From the NCBI GenBank assembly GCA_910589415.1, contig OU342633.1:4564858-4628857 (forward strand): a DNA stretch of 64,000 bases. The letters run 5' to 3'. The notes below the pieces were generated by a model that had not been told where the DNA came from, made no database searches, and saw only the letters and a program-made list of their open reading frames with translations. How positions within the stretch are numbered: the stretch's first letter is position 1; every line of letters begins with the position of its first letter. This document shows positions 44,701 to 56,700 of the stretch, one piece after another. Source of the DNA: Malachius bipustulatus (taxonomy: Eukaryota; Arthropoda; Insecta; Coleoptera; Melyridae). A program made the position numbers and the translations under genes.

Positions 44701-47700
44701 CAACATTTTAAAAATATTTTCGGCACAACACCACTTCCGGTTATACCGGAAGTAAACACCAACTTCGGGTTTTTAAATAGAACACCCTGTAAAACTTTAT
44801 ATTTTTTAAATGTCTGAAGAAATCTAATACAGGTGGTTTTCACCATTGGAATTTAGATTGAGCGGTTTATGAGTTATAAACAAGTGAAAATCGAAAATTT
44901 TCAACTTCAAAGCAGCGTAGAACTAGAACGGCTCAAGATATCTAAAAACGGTTTACATGTCCCTATCTTAACTTTTCACATAGTATCCTACTAGGTGGTT
45001 TAAATTTTAATACAGGGTGATGAAATTATCAGATTTTTCATCACCCTGTATTAAAATTTAAACCACATGGTAGGATACCATGTGAAAAGTTAAGATAGAG
45101 ACATGTAAACCGTTTTTAGATATCTTGAGCCGTTCTAGTTCTACGCTGCTTTGAAGTTGAAAATTTTCGATTTTCACTTGTTTATAACTCATAAACCGCT
45201 CAATCTAAATTCCAATGGTGAAAACCACCTGTATTAGATTTCTTCAGACATTTAAAAAATATAAAGTTTTACAGGGTGTTCTATTTAAAAACCCGAAGTT
45301 GGTGTTTACTTCCGGTATAACCGGAAGTGGTGTTGTGCCGAAAATATTTTTAAATGTTGTGTTTTTTCTATAATACAGATATGCAAAAAATTAGAACTGT
45401 CAGACTGACAGTTTAGCCTATACAAATGGTTTCATCTCCCAAAGGTATACCCTGTATAACTACCCCTTTTTTTTGCCACACCTTGTATAACAGTAACCTG
45501 ACTTACCTTCGCCAGTCTCCTTTTCACCCAAATTATGATCAATTTTACGCCTTTTTGCTGGTATATTGTCATCTTCGAAAACTGGTAGAAGTGTTTTATT
45601 CCCAACAGCCAACTGCTCTAGATCATTATCTTTCTCAATCTCATCAATAATTACAACTTCTTCATCTTTCGGTTTATCTGTCAATTTCCTGTAATGCAAT
45701 GATTCCCTAGTTACGACCTTGCTCACAAGTTTCCTGACTTGAGCTCTAGACAAATTCAAGCCCAACGTATACAACAAATCTTCAATATCCTTGTCGAAAA
45801 TGTACCCGCAATGCGTTTGATCGAAGTAAACAAATGACAGAAGTAACTGTTTATCTTTAGTAAACATTTTGACGCGTTCTCTTCTTCTTTTATCTTTTTT
45901 ACGGTCTTTAGAGTCATCGTCGTCTTCATCTTCTTCTTCGCTTTCATCAGATCTACGCTCTTCCTTTTTAATATCTCTTTTGTTGTCACGTTTTTCATGA
46001 TCGTCCTTTTTTCTTTCTCTATCACTTTTTCTGTCCACCTTTTCATCTTCAATCTTTCTCTCACCTTCTTTTTTAATCTCTTCATCTTGTTTATCTTCAT
46101 CTTTTCTTGGCTCGTCTTTCTTTTTTCCTTCCTTTTTCTTATCGTCATCTTTCTTCTTGTCATCGTTCTTCTTCTCACCTTCGCCTTTCTTATTATCGTC
46201 CTCTTTCTTTCGTTTGTCGTCCTTCTCTTTGACTTTTAGTTTCTCAGGTAGCTCATAGAGAGCTTTGAATATGTTGAAGCCATAATCCCTCATCAGCATC
46301 TCGTTAAAAAGTTCGGCAAATAGGGATACTTCGAAAGAGTGCTCCTTTGTGTCTTCGGGCCTGTAATCTAGAAGGAGAGACAGTGACATCGTAGTACAGT
46401 CGAATTTTCCAGACTTTGCAGTTTTGGATGGATGCACAATTATAGCAGGTTGATCTGGAAGTGAATATTTCTTTTCAAGCTGAGCTTTTTCTCTTTCATC
46501 TAATTTCTTTTCTTCTCCTTTCTTTTCTTCCACCTAAATAAAAAATTATAATAAGAGAAAATTATAATACATTTTTTAATTAAAAAAAAAATAAAACAAT
46601 TAAAACCAAAATAAAAAGTGCAGAACGTCTTATCTATAAAGTCATTGACAGCGCTAAATTAGCTTCTGAGGAACTATACGACATGTGTTTCATACAGATG
46701 TAATTCGTTTTTCCCTATTTTCAACTATCCCCGACATACCACACCTCTTACTCCTGCTCACGAGTCATATAATGAGATAGCAAAAGAGGTATGAGATTGA
46801 AAAGACAAAAAAAAGCTGACAGGCAGTAGACGTAGTGTGGGATCAATCATAGATAGCTCAATCACAGGTAAAGTGAGGAGTTCAGATTCCCATACTCTGG
46901 TTAAAAGACCAGTGGCGAAAGATGGACAGAAAACAAAAAAGAGAATGAAGAAAGTTGTTGATCCAACAGAGCTAGAAAATGGAATAGTAAAATTAAGAGG
47001 TACTAAAGAAAGAGTACCTCTTGCGGTTACAACAAAACTACTAGGCCTCAGTTGTACTAGACTAATGCCCGTATTCACAAACGATAATTTCCTAAATAAT
47101 TACGTAATTAATTAAATGAGTGAGATGGAGATATGCAGTTTTTTTGCAATAGAATGAGATGGGGATAATTGATTACGTAATTATTTAGGAAATTATCGTT
47201 TGTGAATACGGGCATAAGGATAACGGTAGGTAGGCCTGCTGCCATTGTGAAGGACTAGCTATACACCGTTCACATATTAAAAAAGAACTAGGTGGCCATG
47301 AACTTTTGTTTTTAGGTTTGCAAAAATGAAAACTCCCTAGATCTCGATTGACAATATCAGCTGATCGAGATATTAAAGGTTAAGTATAGACTGACATTTG
47401 TCAAATCACTCAAAGTGTCTCAGCTGATTAACAGCCATGTTGTCAAATTGAAGTTTTAGTAGTAGGATATCTATCTAGGATGATTTTTTACTCTGATCAA
47501 TTTTTCTCAAACTGACAAATAAAATTATTAAATTTTTGACATTTTAAATTTCAAAAGAGCAAAATGACTAAAATAATATCTCTAATAAGATGAATAAATC
47601 CGCATTAAGAAAGCATTTCAATGATTAAGATCCAGAAAGTCCAAACTTGAGCAAACATTTAAGTCATTCAGAAGGTGAAATATATTTGGAATGTAAGTAT

Positions 47701-50700
47701 ATTGAGTATGTGTATCTGTATCTGCTAAATTGCTGGTAATTACTGTCTCTTATAGTAGTCAGACCGTGGCATTAGCAAGTATTATTAGACAAGACAAATT
47801 TGATATTACACCCTTGGGCAGCCCACATAAAACAGGTACTGATTATGAAATTTTTGTGTTTCCGGAAGATTTGCAATAATCTATTTCCAATACAACCCAA
47901 TCGAAATGACATGGGGGTATTAAACTTCACACTATATGTACAAGCACGTAAATTAGCAGCTTCCCTCTAAGGATAAAGTAAGGAATGTTATGTCTTGAAG
48001 AGCTTTCAAAATGTAAGTACACCTGACATGTGACAAAATTAATATAATCATTGTGAAAAACTTATTTCGGAGGACTGGACGAAACAAATGGACATGGTGA
48101 AAATCTTATTAAAATCAGAGCGCTGAAGATGATTCTGATTCTAAGCAGGATGCAGTAGCGGTTATTGATAATGGGGGATAATTTTGGGCCAGAAGCCAGA
48201 AGTCCAGAATCTTTGGCTGGTTTCCGACACACTACTACGATACCGAATAACCGACGAATTGAAGAAAAATATTTTTCATTTACGTACCTATATTTTAATA
48301 TTTTAATAAACGTACCGATATATTTTAATTACCTGCTATGTATTTATTAAAAGTAAATTCATATAATTGATTCAAGTTTTTATTTTATATGCAAAAAGTA
48401 CATTTGTGTACTTTCCTAACTTGGCAAAATTACATGATAACCTTTTTCTCAAACTCTTATGAAAAGCTTAATTTTAAGATCTTAGATCCAGCGACATTGC
48501 GTTCTAGTTAAAGATTGCAATATGTGACTAAATGATTCAAAATAAAAAGCCCCCAAAGATGCAAATATAAATACCGAGTGACAAGTTTCAAAGCAGAACA
48601 TAGGCGAATAGCACGGGAAATCACATATTTGCAGCTTATTTCTCACCACTTTTTTCTACAAGAATGGTAATGGTGTCTATCGAAAGAGAATTATTTTCTG
48701 AACTTGCTGATACCAAAATACCTACAAATTAACAATTTTATATCATGACAGAATATTTTAAACATTTTCAAAATTAAAAGATGAGCAGCCATGACATGCT
48801 AAATTCGGACAACTTTTTCACTGTCAAAGCAAATATTTTCAATTATTTAATTTATTTTTTTGAAATTAATATTCCCACCCTTTTATAAATTGCGCTTCGA
48901 ACTTGTCCAAGTTGTTGGTTATTAACTAGTGCACATTCGGCCACCACGAGCTCTGTAAATTTTATTTTTAAGGTAACCCCAAGATCTCAAGAAAAGTCAC
49001 AACAAGGATAAGGTGCTAAATCGGGAGATCTGGCCGGCCAGTTAATAGTACCACGGCGATAAACACGCATTAGAATAGCTATTATTATTATTATTATTCA
49101 TTGACAATCTTTGCATCGAAACGTGTATCAGTAATTAAAAATATTTGTTTTGACAGTACCTAACAAAATTATTCGAATTACGCATGTCATAGCCGCTCAC
49201 ACTTTTAATTTTGAAAATTTTTAAGTTATTCTGTCACCATAAAGAAACTGTTAATTGTTAAGTATTTGGTATCAGCATGCTCGGAAAACAATTATCTTTC
49301 GATAGACACCATTACCATTCTTGTAGATAAAAGTGGTGAGAAATAAACCACAAATATGTGATTTCCAATGCTATTCGCCTATGTTCTGCTTTGAAACTTG
49401 TCATACGGTATAATAAGAATACCAAAAATATCAAAAATCCATCTGGCAACTATGTCCTGTTCCTTGCCATAAAACTTCAACCTCATAAAAAAGAGACATA
49501 ACCAAACTCCAGCCAATGATTGACAGCGGTTATACCCAGTGATTTCTATCACCCTACACCATAACCCAATTCTTTTATAATAAGTGAACGGTGTATAGGT
49601 CCCGGATTCAGTGCCTAGGCGCTACACCAGAGAGCTACATTAGGTCTTCCAACAGACTCTGGAAGTTGGTAAAACAACTAGAGCTAGAAGAGGAGCTCTA
49701 ACTATAGGGAGGGCACAATAGATCTCAGCAGGTCGCAGTGCACACCTACAGAAGGCCTCCCATTACAATCTACAAGAGTACCTCTCATTAATTTCACAGC
49801 AGTTAGCTGTGAAAGCAAAAGTTTTAGACAGAAATTTAAAAATGAAGCTGCGAAAAAATTGGGACAACTATATCAAGTTAAAGATGTGAGTTAATGGAGA
49901 CACAGACTGAAGATTATTTGGAATTAAGAAGATTTATTCAAAGATGAGTTAAAAAATTCGTTTCATGATGAAAGTAGCGATTTAGAAGTCAAGGAGATAA
50001 ACAATGCGAAAAAGATTATTATTTCAAAAAATTTCACCATTATTTCAAAAAAATAATGGAATCTATAAAATTTAAGGAGAAATGGAGTATCTGCACTGTC
50101 TTTGAGAGTTTTAAAGTGATGAGGTGTTTTAAGTACCTTATGGGCTACCTGGACTACATTTTAAGCTACCTGGGTTTCAATCATAAGGAATGTAGAGTTG
50201 TGAATAAGCAAGTGCTTCGAGACGTGGTGAATATGTATCATAAAGAAAAAAGACTGTTCCAGGAAGGAAGTATAGTATCTGTAAATTGCTCTAAAGCTAA
50301 CGATAAGTTTGATCGGAGACTGGGAATAAATTTCAGAGCATTTGATAGAAAGTGTACGGTTTTAATATGTAAGAGTAAAAGATAAATTATGATTGGCTGT
50401 CTCAGGAACGAAAAATGACGAGGAAACAATATTATAATAAAATTTTAATGTTTAATGTACAAAATGAGGGAAAAATCGATGTCTCAGCCCTATTGTAAAA
50501 AAATTAAAAAAAAAACAATAGAAAAAAATCATAAATAAACAAATCTACTCAATGAAATATTGGAATAAGTTATAATGGAGGTGAAAAACAAAAACTGTAT
50601 GAAATGCAGGAAGAAAATAGGAAATGAGGATCATTATATCTGTGATATACCGTGTGTCCCCGGATAGGTGAAACGACTCTTATAAAAGACAAAAATTTTT

Positions 50701-53700
50701 TGATTTTAATTTTAATTTTTTGGGGTTCAGCCCTGCTTGGCTAAAGAGTAATTTCTAACAAAATTTTAGTTTTGAAAAATCAAGCATGCCTTGGAAATTT
50801 CCAAGAAGCCGGTTTTTCTGTTGAGTAAAGTGCCTTTTATGTGGCAAATACGATAAAATGTTATTGGAAAAAGTTGTTCAGAATCAACATTCAGGTCTCT
50901 ATACCAAATTTCAAAATCATAGGTCAAGTTTTTTTTTTTTCATTTACTTTTATTTTTTATTTCACAAATCAAAGAATTACATTTTGTAACAAAGACTGCC
51001 ATGGAAAACCCAAATTGTATCCACAACAATAGCAATCTGTCAATACCAGTCTTTGTTACAAATGAAATTCTTTGATTTGTGAAATAAACATAAAAGTAAA
51101 TGTAAAAGATCAAAGTTGGCCTATGATTTTGAAATTTGGTATGCCCACCTAAATGTTGATTCTTAACAACTTTTTAAAATAACATTTTTTCGTATTTGCC
51201 ACATAAAAGGCACTTTACTCCACAGAAAAAATATAGTTTTTTTTATTTCCAAGGCATGCTTGATTTTTCAAAACTAAAATTTTGTTAGAAATTACTCTTT
51301 AGCCAAGCAGGGCTGAACCTCAAAAAATGAAAATTAAAATCAAAAATTTTTGGTCTTTTATAAGAGTCGTTTCACCTATCCGGGGACACACAGTATGTTC
51401 TGAATATATGCATACCACATGCTATATGATTTGTCAGCTTCGGAGATCAGATGTGTAAAACATTGAAGAACAGGGCCTTAATACTGGCATGTAATGTGTG
51501 TACGGAAAATATGAAAACTTTGCCAAGTATAATGAATATTCTTAAGGCAATGAAAGATGAGATGACGGAGATTAACAATATTTTGGCGAATAATGAACAA
51601 GGTAATGCAGAAAAGGGAGTGAGCCCTGGGAAAGTGGAATATGCAAAAGTCCTGAAAAATGAAAACGAGGAGATTATAATGATTGAGTCAGTCAATAAAC
51701 AAAATAATGATAAGACAAGAGCAGATTTGAGTGAGAAAATTGACCCCGGTAAATTAAAGATTGGTATTAACGGTCTTAAGAACATCAGGAAGTAGGTCAT
51801 CACCTGTAAAGATGATAAGACAAAGAATATCATAGAGAAGAAGCTGAGTGAGGAATTGGGTAATAAGTATAGAGTTGTAGATGTAAAATTAAAAAAACCC
51901 GAAGATTATTATACGAGGGGCCGAAGAAAAATATGTAGAATTTGATGAACATAAAATAATCACCAGCCTTATTGAGCAAAATGAATTGGTGGATGTTGAT
52001 GAGAATATTTAAGGAAAAATCAAGCTATTTCGGAAATACGTAAGATAAAAGAAAGAAAAACGTATGTAATATAATAGTGGAGTTAGAAACTAATATTTAT
52101 AGTAAGGTTAAGGCAAATCAGAAAATAAATATGGGGTGGCGAAGATGCACAATAGACGACTACTGCAATGTTGTTGTGTTTTTTCGATGTTGCGGGTTCA
52201 ATCATTTTGCTAAAGAATGTAAGAATAAAAAAGCTTGTTCCAAATGTGGGGATGAACATGACACAGAACAGTGCGAGGCAGAACTGCCAAAGTGCATAAA
52301 CTGCTTCAAAAAGGTTGAAAAACTGAAAGTTAAAATTGATATGGCACATTGGGCATACGACAGAAACTGTCCATGTTATCGACGAATAGTAGAAGGCATA
52401 GAAAAGAAAACTAAATATGGAGACACATAGCAATCAATGATGCATACATTGGAGTACTCAAATTGTAAATTTTTAAGGACAATACGTCAAAAACTAGACT
52501 GGAAAATAACGAATTAGAAGATAACATTGATGAAGACACTTGCATACCGAGGGAAGATATCGTTGAAGATTTGGATGCTTCGAATAAATTAGTTAGATTT
52601 GAAGGTACTGAGCTCATTTTACTTGTAAATATTTGTAGTCTAAATGAAAATTTAAAAAATTTAGAAATCTTTTTGAAACAACTCACGGTCGAACCTAAAA
52701 TTATTATATGCACAGAAACTTGGAATATTGTAAACTTGGATTTTTTTAGAATTGAGGGATATAATTCTTATGATAATAATAGCTTATTAAATAAGGCTGA
52801 TGGAGTTATAGTTGATATAGAGAAAGAATTGCAGTGTAACATTTCTTGTGATGATGTAAATATGACTAAGTCACTTTTTATTGAATTTAAAATTAAACAA
52901 AACCAAACAATGGGCATAAGTGATTTTTTTAGATCTCACGAAATTGATAAAAAGAGGTTTATTGAGGATATAGCTTCTTATTTAGACTCAAGTAAATTCA
53001 AAAATGTTCAAAATCATGTTGTTATTGGAGATTTTAACATAGACTTGCATCGAGAAGAAAATGAATCCATCGAATGGTTGGGTACTTTTCTTGAGAGGGG
53101 ATATGCCCCCTACTTTATGGAAATTACTAGAATGGCTCCAGATGGAAATGGTTCATGCATTGACAATGCATTTATAAAATCAAATATTTGTTTTAAATCT
53201 ATTAGGTATACGTGTAACATAACTGATCATTTTCCACTTTTTCTTTGTTTTAATATGTTCAAAATTAAAACTAGAAATGAGAACACTTATAGTTTCGTAA
53301 ATAAAATAAAATTTATACAATTATGTGAAGGTACTGATTGGGACACATTGTCTATCCTTCTTGATGTAAATGCCTCGATTGAATTAATGATTGAAAAAAT
53401 TAAAAAGAACATGCAGCTTGCAACAAGTATTAGAAGATATAAACATATTCCTAAAAAACCGTGGATATCACAGGATATAATTAAATCTACCCAAATCAAA
53501 CAGAAGCTATAATATAAGAAATGGATTAAAGATATTAATAATTTAGAATTAAAGGAACACTACAAGAAGTATTCAAATAAACTAAAAACAGTCATATATT
53601 ATGCTGCAAAACATAGATTTGAATTTTCACAAGTCAAATCTTTTGAAAATGATAGAAAAAAAACCTGGCAATACAGGGTGTTAGTTAAGTACGGGGCCAA

Positions 53701-56700
53701 ACTCCAAGGGGTGCTTCCTTGAGTGATTTTAAGAAGAAAAGTTCAAATAAACATGGGTCCGAAAATGCATATTTTTCAAGATACAGGGTGTCATCTTAAA
53801 AAAAAAATTCGAATGTTAAACTAAACTAAACTAAAATCTAAAAATAGGTTCTTAAATAATGGTATTGACTAAGGTTCACTTTAAACCAAATTTTCAGTTT
53901 TTTCCATATTTGAAAACTGAGGGATAACGTCATCGATTTTGTTTTCCCAGAAACATACCTATAATTTGACATATTTAAAAAGGGCTGATTTTTCTGAACA
54001 CTTTTTGTAAATGAAAAAATTGCTACCTTTTTCCATTAAAAAATTATAAGCAAATTTGTCAAATAAAAGATTATCAAAAATTCGCAATCGTCATAATTTA
54101 AAACAAGTAGTCTGTGCATACAAATAGCAGAGTAGCTACTGTCAGTAATTAAACTAACGATTGATAAATATTGTTTTGTTGTCATTTTGACTTAAAAAAA
54201 TGATCATACACAACGAAAAATATAGCAATTGTTTTCCTTATGCAAAATATGTTCAGAAAAATCATATCTTTTTAAATATGCAAAAACATAACTGCGTTTC
54301 TGGGGAAACAAAATCGATGACATCATCCCTTCGGTTTCCAAATGTGGAAAAATTTACAAATTAGGCATAAAATGAACCATAGTCAATCCCATTTAAGAAC
54401 CAATTTTCAGATTTTTTCTATCGGTTTTTCTTTTCTCACAATAGGGCTGAAACATCGAGTTTCGTTCACCCTGCACAAAGTGTGGTATGGTACAATATGA
54501 TGAGATATTGTTTTTTGTCGAGTTCTATAAACCTTTAATTTTGGTTTTAAGCGAGACACACCTGACAAACAATATTGAAAATAGGGAGGTTAAAATAGGA
54601 AATTCTAGTGTTGTAAGAGTGGACTCGCTCAGTAGAAATACAGGGTAGTGTTATGTGTTACGTTAGATCTTAGGTATTGTAATGGTTCAAGAAGGCAGGG
54701 GTCTGGGATTCCTTTTCTTCTCAAACAGGGAAATAACTGAAAGGACCAATTGGTCAGTAATTAATAAAAGGGAGCTCTAAGGAATTAAAAGGAAAACAAG
54801 TCCCACGCTCGAGCTGCAAAAGTGCATAAACACAAAATTTGAGAATTTCGTTGATAAAGATTGAGGAAGCGTGAACCATTGTTATGCCAGAAAGATAATT
54901 ATTTATAAAAAATAAGAATATTGGTTGGTTAATTGATATTATAAAAGTATCAATAAGAAGTAGAAATACAGGGTGTTCTACAAGCTCTATGACAAACTTT
55001 GACAGATGGTAGGTTGCCTGATTTTAAACATATTTTTTTTAATAAACATGGGTCCGATTCGTTTTTGTTTAGAAGTTACAAGCATTTAACCTTTATTAAC
55101 AATCAACAATAAAAATTTAAATTAAATGATAATCACAAAACTTAAGACTATAAAAATTGTTCGAAATGTCCACCCTCAGCTTGAATGCAAGCCTCACATC
55201 GACGAACTAAAGATTCGGTCACTCGAAGAATGAGATTTGGATCATTTCTTATTTGGTTAGCTGCATCTTGAATTCTTTCAAGTAACTGCTGATGGGTAGC
55301 GATTTCAACATGGTAGACCAGCTGCTTCATGTGTCCTCATAAATAAAAATCCAGAGGATTCAGATCGGGAGAACGAGGTGGCCATGATATTGGACGTCCT
55401 TGACCTATCCATTTATTCGGGAAATGTTCATTTAGCCAAGCAGCAACTTGTCTTCCTCTATGTGGTGGTGCACCGTCATGCTGATACCACATATTTTGAA
55501 TAATATTGAGTTGCACGTCATCAATAAACTCTAAAAGGTCGTGTTCTAAGAAATGTCTATAAAGATCTGCATTTAAACGATCATTTAGAACATGCACAGG
55601 TAATAAATTATTGTTGAAAATGCCACCCCAAACGTTGACACTTGAATCGTTGCTGAAATCGTCTTGGTCTAATTGCAAGTGGATTTTGCAACGCCCATAC
55701 ATGTTCATTATTATTATTATTTATGCCATCCCTAGTAAAGCACGCTTCATCAGACCACATGACGAGCGAAATGAATCTATCATTTTGTGCTTGTTGCTGA
55801 AGTAACCAGCGACAAAATCCTAATCGCTGTGGGGCATCTCCAGCATGCAATGCCTGTACATTTTGGCGATGAAACGGGTGTAACATTTCTCTGTTCAATA
55901 CACGCCATACAAAATTCGGTGATACATGAAGGTTACTAGAAATACGCCGAACACTGATTGAAGGGTTATCGAGGACAGCATCTATCACATTTTCTTCATC
56001 TTGTACATTTACTTCAGTAGGGCGAATAGCCTTATTTGGAACGGGATTACCTGCTTCTCGAAGTCTACGAAATGATGCACTAAACACCGTGTGGGCAGGT
56101 TGATGTCTATTTGGATACCTGCGTCGGTATTCTTGAGCAGCTTGTCTGGTGTTACCATTGGAATACCCATATACAAACACAATATCTGCATATTCCTCAG
56201 TCGACAATAAATGCATTTTTTATTTATAACTTTCACACGAAATATCTAATAAATAATTAAAATGACACTAACAATTATTATTGTCATAACAACCGATATT
56301 TCTATTTATCAGCCTACGTTTTTCATTGAAGTAAGTGTAGGTATATTTTATAAGTGTACATTGGTTGACATAGTGTCTTAGTGACATAGCGACTTAGTGT
56401 CACTTCCTGGTTGACTGAAAAAATTACGATTCTTTAAATGCTTGTAACTTCTAAACAAAAACGAATCGGACCCATGTTTATTAAAAAAATATGTTTAAAA
56501 TCAAGCAACCTACCATCTGTCAAAGTTTGTCTAGAACACCCTGTATAGTCTATAAATGTTGTTTGTTAACAAATGTACCTACATGAAGAATGAGAAGTGA
56601 ACAGAAAAAGAAGAAATGGAACTACTAATTGGGAAAGATTGATTCTCAAAATTAGAAAAGAATCTTTTTTACAAGTAACAGAAATAGGCCGACTTAAAAA

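Larger units (their letters stand above)
47262..49595. mobile_element. TA-flanked element with TACACCGTTCAC ends and a nested foldback
   Basis: TACACCGTTCAC and GTGAACGGTGTA are inverted tips with TA on both sides. The left part (47310-47480) resembles 58920-59110. A foldback lies inside at 48574-49408. No transposase frame found. Confidence 0.6.
50575..53673 (+). mobile_element. LINE broken by a MITE and truncated in the RT linker
   Basis: Plus-strand order: ORF1 with an N-terminal PHD-like finger (from 50575), a coiled linker (51451-51795), CCHC knuckles (52077-52430), then ORF2 endonuclease (52571-53512 and on). A foldback MITE interrupts ORF1 at 50650-51393, and another foldback cuts ORF2 at 53674 before the RT. 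Several stops and frameshifts show it is dead. It lies antisense in the long CCAR1 intron. Confidence 0.75.

Noticed and set aside
45756..46239. Long ORFs on both strands overlapping the CCAR1 central exon
   Set aside because: They come from the Lys/Glu/Asp low-complexity codons of CCAR1 read in other frames; the CCAR1 frame has family similarity and splice sites.
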